The translations under genes and the position numbers were made by a program. From assembly GCA_035620975.1 (NCBI GenBank), contig DASPFV010000260.1, positions 1 to 35,312 on the forward strand: a stretch of 35,312 nt of DNA. Direction: 5' to 3'. Each line of letters starts with the position of its first letter. Position 1 is the first letter of the stretch. Shown in pieces: positions 8,548 to 15,831 of the stretch. The DNA comes from DASPFV01 sp035620975. GTDB taxonomy: Bacteria; Acidobacteriota; Vicinamibacteria; Vicinamibacterales; 2-12-FULL-66-21. Under the pieces are notes generated by a model that worked only from the letters and a program-made list of their open reading frames with translations, was not told the origin of the DNA and did no database searches.

Positions 8548-9948
8548 GTGCATCCGCTGGTCATCTTGCTGTCCGGCATGGCGGTCGTCATCGCCGGGAT
8601 TCTCTGGCTGCGGCTCCATGCGTTTCTCGCGCTGATCCTGGGGGCCTTCCTGGTGGCGTTCCTGACGCCCCCGGGCGCGCTGGAGGGTCACGCGGCGCGC
8701 GCGGGCGCCACACCGGCGGCGGCGCGTGCGGCCGGCGCGGTCCCGCCGGGCCAGCGGGTGGTCGAGGGCTTCGGCCGCACGGCCGGGCAACTGGCCGTCA
8801 TGGTGGGCATGGCCTCGATCATCGGGACGGCCATGCTGCACACCGGCGCCGCGGAACGCATCGTCCGATCCCTGCTGGCGTTCACGGGGCAGGCACGCGC
8901 GTCGCTGTCGTTCCTCGCCAGCGGCTTCATCCTCGCCATCCCGGTGTTCTTCGACACGGTGTTCTACCTGCTGGTGCCGCTGGCCAAGGCGATGGGATTG
9001 CGCACCGGCCGCGATTACCTGCTCTACGTGCTCGCCATCGTGACCGGCGCCACGATGACTCACTCGCTCGTTCCGCCGACGCCCGGTCCGCTGTTCGTGG
9101 CCAACGCATTCGGGGTGAGCGTCGGACACATGATCCTGGTCGGACTGGGTGTCAGCGCCATCGCCGCGACGCTCGGCTACACGTGGGCCCACATCGCCAA
9201 TGAGCGATGGCCCGTACCGCTCAGAGAGAGCCCGGAAGCCGCAGCGCGGCTGGAGGCGATCGCCGCGCAGGACGTCCGTCATCTGCCGCCGTTGTATCTG
9301 TCGCTCGCGCCGATCCTCCTGCCCGTCGTGCTCATCACGCTGAACACCGGCTACCTGGCGGGGCGTGATGCGTCAGGCCTGTGGCGCGCGGCGCGCTGGC
9401 TGTCCGAACAGAACATCGTCCTCGTGCTGGCCGCGGCGCTGTCGCTCGCCATGCTCTGGCGTCGGCAGGCGGCCAGCTTTCCGTCCGCCGTGGACGAGGC
9501 GATCACGAGCGCAGGCAACATCATCCTGATCACGGCGGCCGGTGGGGCATTCGGTGCAGTGCTCCAGCAATCGGGCATCGGCCCGTGGATGGAGGGCGCC
9601 GTCACCGCCTATTCGCTCCCGATCCTGCCGCTGGCATGGGCACTGACCATGATGATGCGCACTGCGCTGGGCTCGGCGACGGTGGCCATGATCACCGCCG
9701 CAGGCGCGCTCGCACCCCTGGCCGCCAGCGGGTCGCTGGGGTTTCACCCCGTGTGGCTGGCGGTCGCGATTGGATCCGGCTCGAAACCGATCTGGTGGAT
9801 GAACGACAGCGGCTTCTGGGTCATCTCGAAGATGGGCGGGCTGACCGAGCAGGAATCGCTGCGTGTCCTGACGCCGATGAGCGTGATCAACGGCACCGGG
9901 GGTCTCGTGGCGACGATCGTCGGTGCGTGGCTGTTCCCGATGTCCTGA
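8548..9948 (+). CDS. GntP family permease
   Basis: A 466-residue integral membrane protein of the gluconate:H+ symporter (GntP) family, normal family length, with about a dozen hydrophobic segments. Family-typical stretches include LRLHAFLALILGA near the N-terminus, ASGFILAIPVFFDTVFYLLVPLAKA, THSLVPPTPGPL, and the C-terminal SKPIWWMNDSGFWV. GntP proteins import gluconate or related hydroxy acids, and members next to D-aminoacylase genes are thought to carry other acids, so the substrate is open. The GTG at 8548 places the family N-terminus (HPLVILLSG) at the start; a longer frame from 8461 would add a repeat-encoded tail. It is convergent with the deacylase gene, with 15 bp between the stops. 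Confidence 0.92.
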   Translation: MHPLVILLSGMAVVIAGILWLRLHAFLALILGAFLVAFLTPPGALEGHAARAGATPAAARAAGAVPPGQRVVEGFGRTAGQLAVMVGMASIIGTAMLHTGAAERIVRSLLAFTGQARASLSFLASGFILAIPVFFDTVFYLLVPLAKAMGLRTGRDYLLYVLAIVTGATMTHSLVPPTPGPLFVANAFGVSVGHMILVGLGVSAIAATLGYTWAHIANERWPVPLRESPEAAARLEAIAAQDVRHLPPLYLSLAPILLPVVLITLNTGYLAGRDASGLWRAARWLSEQNIVLVLAAALSLAMLWRRQAASFPSAVDEAITSAGNIILITAAGGAFGAVLQQSGIGPWMEGAVTAYSLPILPLAWALTMMMRTALGSATVAMITAAGALAPLAASGSLGFHPVWLAVAIGSGSKPIWWMNDSGFWVISKMGGLTEQESLRVLTPMSVINGTGGLVATIVGAWLFPMS

Positions 9949-9963
9949 TTCGGCAGTGGGCCC

Positions 9964-11658
9964 TCAGCGCCGGCCCGGCCCGTAGAGGACGCGTCCGGCG
10001 AGAGCGCCGGTGTGGCGCTCGTTCTCGACGGCTACCGCGCCGTTGACGATGACGGAGCGGATGCCTGCGGGGTACTGGTGAGGATTCTCGAACGTCGCGC
10101 GATCGGCCACCGTGCCGGGATCGAAGATGACGATGTCGGCCCACATCCCCTCGCGCACGCGGCCGCGATCCGCGATCCCGAGCTTGTCGGCGTTCATGCT
10201 CGTCATCTTCTTCACGGCCTCGGGCAGCGTCAGCACCTGCAGCTCGCGGACGTACCGGCCGAGCACCCGCGGAAAGGTTCCGTAATAGCGGGGATGCGGA
10301 TGGGATGCGCCAGCGCGGTCCGCGCTGACGGCCGCACCGTCCGACCCGATGGACGTCCAGGGCTGCTTCATGATGAGCTGCATGTCCGGTTCGGAGTGGT
10401 GGAAGAACACCGTGGGGACGCTGCCCCGTTCCTCCAGGAGCACATCGAACAACACCTCGACCGCATCCCCGCCGCGGGCGGCGATCAGCTCGCTCATGCG
10501 CCTGCCCTGAAAGGCGCGGTTGCGGTCAGTCCGCAGCGAGACGAGCAGCATCCCGCCCCAGCCGTCGCCCGTGGCGAGGTAATGGTTGTACCAGCCTGGC
10601 CGACCCTCGAGGATTTCCTTCCGCATCCGTGCGCGCGTGTCCGGATCGCGCAGCCGTTCGAGCAGCCGTTCGCGACCGCCGTCGTGCGCCCACGGCGGGA
10701 CGATCGACGAGAGGTTGTTCTGGCCAGCCGTATAGGGATAGACGTTCGCCTGGATGTCGAGTCCGGCCTCGCGGGCCGTCCGGACCATCTCGATGATCTC
10801 GTCCGCGCGGCCCCACAGCCGCTGGTGCGCGATCTTCATGTGGATGATGTCCACGCGAATCGCCGCCCCCCTGCCGACCTCGATGGCCTCGCCGATCGAC
10901 TCGAACACTCCCTCGCCTTCGTCGCGGATGTGCGTGGAGTAGATGCCGCCGTGCTGCCGGGCAACCCTGGCGAGCGCAATCAGGTTGGCCGTCGTGGCCA
11001 GACTGGAAGGCGGCATCAGCAGCGACGTGGACATGCCCATGGCGCCCTCCTTCATTGCCTCCGCCACGAGCGTCTGCATCGCTTCGAGCTCGGCCGGGCT
11101 CGCCGGCGACTGGCCGTAGCCCTTCACGCAGGTCCAGACCTGCTCCTCGCCTACGTACGAGGCGATGTTCGTGGCCACCCCCTGCCGCTCGAGCCGCGCG
11201 AAATAGCCTCCGAGCGTCGTCCAGTCGACGCCGACACCCTCGGTCGCCGGCGGGTCGTTGATGCCGGGCTTCACGGGACCCGCCGATCGCGATTCCCCGA
11301 GCACCATCGTCGTGACACCCTGGCGGATCATGCTCTCGGCCTTCGGATCAGCGAGGATCGTGTAGTCCGAGTGGTTGTGGATGTCGATGAAGCCGGGGGC
11401 CACGGTCAGACCCGAGGCGTCGATGCGGCGGCGGGCCGGCTCGTTCGAGAGGTCGCCGATCCGGGCGATGCGGCCTTCACGGATTCCGATATCGACGCGC
11501 ACGGCGGGTGCGGCGTCGCCGTCGAGCACCGAGCCGCCGGTGATCAGGATGTCATAGGGCGTTTGCGTGGCCGGACTGACGCAGCCCGCCACCACGACGA
11601 ACGCGGTGACGAGCCAGCGCACGGGGCCGACTCGAAGCGTGTGCGGGGGTGGGGCCAT
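9964..11658 (-). CDS. Exported N-acyl-D-amino-acid deacylase family amidohydrolase
   Basis: A 564-residue metal-dependent amidohydrolase of the D-aminoacylase group, which hydrolyses N-acyl-D-amino acids to the D-amino acid and a carboxylate. The N-terminus is a lipoprotein signal (LVTAFVVVAGC, Cys26), so the enzyme should be membrane-anchored outside the cytoplasm. Metal ligands can be placed: His94 and His96 (IDIHNHSD), His243 (STHIRDEG), His273 (IIHMKI) and Asp440 (GSDGAAVS). The position where characterised D-aminoacylases have the metal-bridging Cys (GNCG) reads GESRSAG here, so that ligand is changed, perhaps to Glu122. I chose ATG 11658 because the longer frame (11733) would overlap the upstream gene. 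It follows the lytic transglycosylase by 19 bp on the same strand. Confidence 0.88.
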   Translation of the reverse strand: MAPPPHTLRVGPVRWLVTAFVVVAGCVSPATQTPYDILITGGSVLDGDAAPAVRVDIGIREGRIARIGDLSNEPARRRIDASGLTVAPGFIDIHNHSDYTILADPKAESMIRQGVTTMVLGESRSAGPVKPGINDPPATEGVGVDWTTLGGYFARLERQGVATNIASYVGEEQVWTCVKGYGQSPASPAELEAMQTLVAEAMKEGAMGMSTSLLMPPSSLATTANLIALARVARQHGGIYSTHIRDEGEGVFESIGEAIEVGRGAAIRVDIIHMKIAHQRLWGRADEIIEMVRTAREAGLDIQANVYPYTAGQNNLSSIVPPWAHDGGRERLLERLRDPDTRARMRKEILEGRPGWYNHYLATGDGWGGMLLVSLRTDRNRAFQGRRMSELIAARGGDAVEVLFDVLLEERGSVPTVFFHHSEPDMQLIMKQPWTSIGSDGAAVSADRAGASHPHPRYYGTFPRVLGRYVRELQVLTLPEAVKKMTSMNADKLGIADRGRVREGMWADIVIFDPGTVADRATFENPHQYPAGIRSVIVNGAVAVENERHTGALAGRVLYGPGRR

Positions 11659-11677
11659 GGCGCCCCGGGATCTTACG

Positions 11678-12673
11678 TCAGGAGGTCGGCGCTCCGCCTT
11701 CGTGGTCGTGGACGAGAGAGCCTGCGGCGGCACCGGCGGCCATGGCGTCCTGGATCCTCGCCCTCGCCGACTCCGCCCAGGCCGACAGCGCGCGCCAGGT
11801 GGCGGACGCCGGTGGCTCGCCGCTGAAGTACTTGCGGCGCAACCGCGTCACCGTCGCCAGGTACTCGTCCCCGTCGCCGCGGCTCGCCGCCTTGAAGCCG
11901 CGATGGTACGCGCGGATGGCGAGGTCGATGTCGCCCCTGGCGTTGTCGAGCTCCCGTCCGAACCACACGACCGCGGCGCGCGTGGCCAGCCACGGGTTGA
12001 AGTAATGCGCATCGGCCAGGGCGAAGTCGAGCTGTCCGGCCGCTGCCTCGGCCCACAGTTCACGACGGCAGCGGTTGGAGCACTGGCCGAGGCCGACGTC
12101 GCGGTTGCCCCACGGGTTCTCGAAAAACGCACGATGCTCGAACCATGACTCGGCCATCACGATTGCACGCAGCGTCGGGCTCACGTCCCCGGCCGTGAGG
12201 CCGTAATCCTTTCCTGGCGCATATTCGCGCACCCAGTAGTCGACCATGAGCGGGTAGACGACCAGCCGGACGGGTTGCGGGACGTAGTCCCAGTCATCGG
12301 CGCCCAGCGTGGACCACAGGCGTGGCCCGGAGGCGGCCGCGGCGAACCTCGCCTGCATGCGGCGCAGGCCCAGGTCCCTGACGTCGGACGGCAACCGGTC
12401 CCAGTCGTCGAAGTGCATGTTCCGCCAGAAGAACGGATCCCGCGCGAACCGCTCGACGGTCGACTGCGCCGAGACCTTCTTCCAGTCGATCGTGAACGTG
12501 ATCGAGACGGGCCGCAGGTCCAGGAGCGTCTCGACCGCGGGAAGGGCGCGGGGGGCAGTCGGCGGGTGAATGGAGAACCGGTGTACGACCGCCGGCGAGG
12601 CGACGAAGCCCAGCCCCGTCGCGAGCCCGAGCCCGAGCGCCGCGAGCGTCGCACTCGTCCTGGACTTCGTCAC
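11678..12673 (-). CDS. Lytic transglycosylase (SLT domain), exported
   Basis: A 331-residue protein with an N-terminal hydrophobic signal or anchor (about residues 8-28). The SLT lysozyme-like fold is in the second half: catalytic Glu175 in IVMAESWFEHRA, the GLMQ-equivalent GLGQ at about 194-197, and an AYN-equivalent AYHRG further on. Such enzymes cleave the MurNAc-GlcNAc bond of peptidoglycan, leaving 1,6-anhydro-MurNAc ends. The first 150 residues (WKKVSAQSTVERFARDPFFW...) match nothing I recognise. Two cysteines flank the active-site region (GQCSNRC). It is probably co-transcribed with the deacylase 19 bp downstream; a strong hairpin separates it from the gene upstream. Confidence 0.85.
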   Translation of the reverse strand: MTKSRTSATLAALGLGLATGLGFVASPAVVHRFSIHPPTAPRALPAVETLLDLRPVSITFTIDWKKVSAQSTVERFARDPFFWRNMHFDDWDRLPSDVRDLGLRRMQARFAAAASGPRLWSTLGADDWDYVPQPVRLVVYPLMVDYWVREYAPGKDYGLTAGDVSPTLRAIVMAESWFEHRAFFENPWGNRDVGLGQCSNRCRRELWAEAAAGQLDFALADAHYFNPWLATRAAVVWFGRELDNARGDIDLAIRAYHRGFKAASRGDGDEYLATVTRLRRKYFSGEPPASATWRALSAWAESARARIQDAMAAGAAAGSLVHDHEGGAPTS

Positions 12674-12701
12674 CCCATGTCAGCCCCGTTCCGATGGAAG
12701 G

Positions 12702-12732
12702 CCTGCCGGCACCCCCGCGGGGTGCCGGCAGG
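12702..12732 (-). terminator. Strong GC hairpin after the OB-fold gene
   Basis: A perfect 14-bp stem with a 3-base loop: left arm 12702-12715 (CCTGCCGGCACCCC), loop CGC, right arm 12719-12732. It lies two bases past the stop codon (12735-12737) of the minus-strand gene at 12735-14204 and before the start of the next gene at 12673. No run of T follows on the minus strand, so it may be a U-tract-less terminator or an mRNA-end stabiliser. Confidence 0.65.
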
Positions 12733-12734
12733 TG

Positions 12735-14204
12735 TTATTTCGCCGGATGCACGCCCGTGGCGTACACGTAGATCTCGTCGTTCCACTCCACGGACGGATT
12801 CAGCCGGTCCCGCATGGCTTTCGGCATCTCGAGAACGACGCCGTCGATCACCACCGTCTCGCCGGCCGTCGGAGCCTTCGCGTCGGTCAGCACGAAAATG
12901 CGGGTGCCACCCGTGCCCACGAAGAAACCCCCGTCCCGCCCCTCTGCCTCGACGCGGACTTGCTCGAGGTCGACAGATCGGCCCACGACCTCCCGTCCGG
13001 CGGTGGCCAGCTCCTGAAGATTAGACGCCGCGGAGGCGCCTGCTGGCCGGGTCGTCCGAGTGGTGCCGGATGTTCCGACCGGCCGTTCGTCGGAGGGCTT
13101 GCGCTTCGACGCGTCTCCGGGGGCCTTCAGGCTGGTCGCATCGCTGCCCGATTCCCCGCCGCCGTGCTCAGCCCCGCGGACCTCGATCAGGAGCGCCCGG
13201 CCGCTGTCGCCGCCAACGATGCGGCTCGCCACCAGCACCGGCTTGGCCTCCAGATCTGCTTCGATGCCGTCCTCGGGGTCCAGCCATCCCCACTCCTTTT
13301 CGAACTCGACCGACACGAACGGCTTCATTGTCCCCGTGATGGTCACGCGATCGTCCTCGCGTACCAGCGCGGCGAGGTTGGTCGGCACGTGGACGAGCAC
13401 CTCGCCGTCGAGATCGCCCCAGTTCGGCTCGTCGATCGTGAACATCCTCGGTCCGAACACCGATTCGACTTCCGCGGTGACGTTGACGACCTTGCCGACG
13501 TAGCGGCTGCCGTGCTCCTCGAGGTCGTCGACCGACACCTGGATGCCGGCCGGATCAGCCGTGATCATGGGCGCCGTGGAATCCGCTCGATCCTCATCGC
13601 CCTGACCGGGCTTGGCGACGCGGGCCGAGGCGTTGGCCTGCATGTCGCTGTACCAGCGTGACCACTCCTCGTTGAGCGAGGTGTCGTCCCGGTGCGGACT
13701 GCGCACTCCTTCGGCGTCGTAGGTGTACAGAGTGCCACGGCTGGCGTCCGTCCCGGGCTGGTCCTTGGAGAGCACCAGGGTCTTCGTGCGCGCGGCAATC
13801 TCCTTCGCGTCCTTGTCGTCGTAGACGAAGCGGTGGCCATATCGCACGCCCGGGTAGAACCAGGCCTCAATGGCCGGCGTGCCGGTGCCGGTCGGATTGA
13901 ACCTCAACACTGTGTCGCCCTTCACGTCGAGGCGCTTTGCCGGGATCGCAATCGCCGTGGTGACGACGCGCGACTCGTCCTCGTTCATGATCCGGACGAT
14001 GTTCCGGTTGGCGTCGGACTCGACGAGCTCGAACACGTAAGTACCGGGCTGCAGCGTTGCGCCCGGCACCATCACCGGCTCGGAAACAGTGATCGTGGTG
14101 CGCTGGTCCCACACCCCGGTTTGGGCCGTGGCGGGCACGGCGAGGCCCACCGTCAACAGGCCGGCGAGCGCCAGCCGTCCCGTACGGATTTTCAACACAT
14201 CCAT
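12735..14204 (-). CDS. Exported protein of unknown function with two OB-fold-like modules
   Basis: A 489-residue protein with a signal peptide ending at about residue 28 (PATAQ). The first module (about 30-160) is beta-rich and built around LQPGTYVFEL and VYDDKDA, a kind of exported domain I associate with acidobacterial hypothetical proteins. A central module (about 225-340: YVGKVVNVTAEVESVFGPRMF, VREDDRVTITGTMKPF) resembles an OB fold. A low-complexity Ser/Thr/Gly linker follows, then a second shorter OB-like module (about 410-475: VVGRSVDLEQVRVEAEG, ETVVIDGVVLEMP). I cannot name the family or a ligand. It is divergent from the RND adaptor, across the 310-bp gap with the candidate operator, and is followed by a strong hairpin. 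Confidence 0.8.
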   Translation of the reverse strand: MDVLKIRTGRLALAGLLTVGLAVPATAQTGVWDQRTTITVSEPVMVPGATLQPGTYVFELVESDANRNIVRIMNEDESRVVTTAIAIPAKRLDVKGDTVLRFNPTGTGTPAIEAWFYPGVRYGHRFVYDDKDAKEIAARTKTLVLSKDQPGTDASRGTLYTYDAEGVRSPHRDDTSLNEEWSRWYSDMQANASARVAKPGQGDEDRADSTAPMITADPAGIQVSVDDLEEHGSRYVGKVVNVTAEVESVFGPRMFTIDEPNWGDLDGEVLVHVPTNLAALVREDDRVTITGTMKPFVSVEFEKEWGWLDPEDGIEADLEAKPVLVASRIVGGDSGRALLIEVRGAEHGGGESGSDATSLKAPGDASKRKPSDERPVGTSGTTRTTRPAGASAASNLQELATAGREVVGRSVDLEQVRVEAEGRDGGFFVGTGGTRIFVLTDAKAPTAGETVVIDGVVLEMPKAMRDRLNPSVEWNDEIYVYATGVHPAK

Positions 14205-14514
14205 GGTTCTGCCTTTCTCCTTGTCGGTCCCGCGATGCGTGCGGGAGGGGTTGCCAGCTCGGCCGCGGCGCTCTCCCTGTAACCTGCCGCAAGGGCCCGC
14301 ATCTGAACCCGGGCAGGGGTCTGCGAGCGCCCGGCTGATATACTCCCTCTGTAGTATGCAACGATCCGGCCAGCCCGCGCCGCCACGAGCCTTGCATGTA
14401 AAGACCTGGCGCCGGGTCGGCTCAGGTCGAAAAAAAGAACAAGAATGCGAGGGCCGAGGCAGCCGGCACGGTCCTCACGTAAGCGACGACGCCGGCCTGG
14501 CCGTAACGTCTTCC
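14205..14514. other. 310-bp divergent intergenic region
   Basis: The gap between the OB-fold gene (-) and the RND adaptor (+) must hold both promoters. The one structured element I can support is the dyad at 14341-14356, overlapped by TATACT (14339-14344) as a possible -10. An open frame runs through on the plus strand from 14089, but its translation is arginine/glycine-rich and the adaptor's signal peptide starts only at 14515, so I treat this stretch as non-coding. Confidence 0.6.
14341..14356. promoter_or_regulatory. Candidate BlaI/MecI-type operator dyad
   Basis: TACTCC (14341-14346), spacer CTCT, GTAGTA (14351-14356). This is one base away from the perfect dyad TACTAC-N4-GTAGTA typical of BlaI/MecI operators. 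It lies 158 bp before the RND adaptor start and 136 bp before the divergent gene, and it overlaps a TATACT hexamer, so a bound repressor could block a promoter there. No BlaI/MecI-type regulator gene is in the window, so the link is inference from the motif. Confidence 0.4.
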
Positions 14515-15828
14515 ATGATCTTCGTCTCCCGCCACGTGCTTCGGACGCTGGGCTTCCTGGTCGTGCTGGTGTCGGCTGCCGCGTGCGGACGCAACTCGGC
14601 AGGACAGCCTGACGCGCCCAGCCAGGACCTGCCCGCTGTGGAAGTCGTCCAGGCGCGTCGCGGAACCGTTCCGCTTCGCGAACGGCTGACGGGCACGGTC
14701 CGGGCCTCCGGCGAGGTCGCGATCTACCCACAGGTGTCGGGGCCGATCGTCGAGGTCTTCGCGCAGAACGGCGACGAGGTGAAGAAGGGGGATCCGCTGG
14801 TGCGCATTCAGGCCCCCGGGGCGCAGCCGCAGCTCGCACAGGCGCAGTCGGCGGTCGAGGTCGCCCAGGCGCAGCTCCTGGAGATGCAGGCGCGCGCGCG
14901 TGAGCTGGAAGCCGAGTACAAGAGGAACCAGGCGCTCGGCGCCCAGGGGCTCGTTCCGCTGAATACGGTCGATTCGCTGCGGGCCCAGTCGGAGGCCGCA
15001 CGCGCGGCGGCCAACAGCGCGGCCGCGCAGGTGCAGGCGGCCCGGGGCGCCGTCGCCGAGCAGCGCGAGGTGCAGGCCCAGACCATCGTCCGCGCGCCGA
15101 TCACCGGCCGTGTCGGACAGCGCAACGCCGAGGTCGGGATGCGCGTCGACACGCAGTCGCCGCTCTTCGTGATAGGGCGGCTCGAGAACATGCGCGTGGA
15201 AGTGCCGGTCGCGCAGGACACGCTGGCGCGCCTGCGCGTCGGCCATCCGGTCGAGCTGCGCGTGGGCGGGCAGCCGGGCCCGCCGATCAAGGCGGCGGTC
15301 TCGCGCATCTCGCCGTTCCTCGAGGCGGGCTCCTTCAGCGCCGAGGTGGAGGTCGACATCCCCAATCACGCAGGGGCGCTCATCCCGGGTATGTTCGTCA
15401 CGGTCGACGTCTTCTACGGCGAGAGCCGCGAGACTACGCTCGTGCCGGTCAGCGCGCTCTACGAAGATCCGACTTCGGGGGATCGAGGTGTGTTCGTCAC
15501 GAGCAGCGCGCCGCCACCCCCGCCGTCGCCCGCGAGCGGAACGAACGCCGCGGACGCCTCGCGGCCGGAACCGGTGCCCGTGCCGTTCCGGCTGGTGGAC
15601 GTGGTCGCCGAGGCCGCGCAGGTCGCAGGCGTCGAAGGGGTGCAGCCGGGCGATTGGGTCGTCGTCGTGGGGCAGCACCTGCTCTCAGCCCAGGGTCGCC
15701 AATCCGCGCCGCAGGCGCGTCCGCGCGCGATCGACTGGGACCGCATTCTCGAGCTCCAGCAGCTGCAGCGCGAGGACCTCCTGAAGGAGTTCCTGGAGCG
15801 TCAGCAGCGCACGGCCACGGAGGGCTGA
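14515..15828 (+). CDS. RND efflux periplasmic adaptor subunit (membrane fusion protein)
   Basis: A 437-residue adaptor that would link the inner-membrane pump to an outer-membrane channel. The ATG at 14515 starts a lipoprotein signal (VLVSAAAC, Cys24), which is why I reject the longer frame from 14089. Domains in order: first half-lipoyl strand (YPQVSGPIVEVFAQNGDEVKKGDPLVRI, about 70-100), a long alpha-helical hairpin rich in Ala/Gln/Glu (about 105-185), second half-lipoyl (TIVRAPITGRVGQRNAEVG), beta-barrel (LENMRVEVPVAQD) and the C-terminal membrane-proximal domain with a Pro-rich insertion (PPPPPSPAS). The pump gene starts 3 bases after the stop, so the two form one operon. No TolC-like channel gene is nearby. 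Confidence 0.93.
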   Translation: MIFVSRHVLRTLGFLVVLVSAAACGRNSAGQPDAPSQDLPAVEVVQARRGTVPLRERLTGTVRASGEVAIYPQVSGPIVEVFAQNGDEVKKGDPLVRIQAPGAQPQLAQAQSAVEVAQAQLLEMQARARELEAEYKRNQALGAQGLVPLNTVDSLRAQSEAARAAANSAAAQVQAARGAVAEQREVQAQTIVRAPITGRVGQRNAEVGMRVDTQSPLFVIGRLENMRVEVPVAQDTLARLRVGHPVELRVGGQPGPPIKAAVSRISPFLEAGSFSAEVEVDIPNHAGALIPGMFVTVDVFYGESRETTLVPVSALYEDPTSGDRGVFVTSSAPPPPPSPASGTNAADASRPEPVPVPFRLVDVVAEAAQVAGVEGVQPGDWVVVVGQHLLSAQGRQSAPQARPRAIDWDRILELQQLQREDLLKEFLERQQRTATEG

Positions 15829-15831
15829 TCG

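Noticed and set aside
10012..11826. A 604-codon plus-strand frame across the deacylase
   Set aside because: The minus frame has all amidohydrolase metal ligands; the plus frame is low in hydrophobics and rich in Arg/Ala/Asp, typical of an antisense shadow.
14089..14514. Upstream extension of the RND adaptor frame
   Set aside because: The translation is low-complexity and the lipoprotein signal starts only at 14515.
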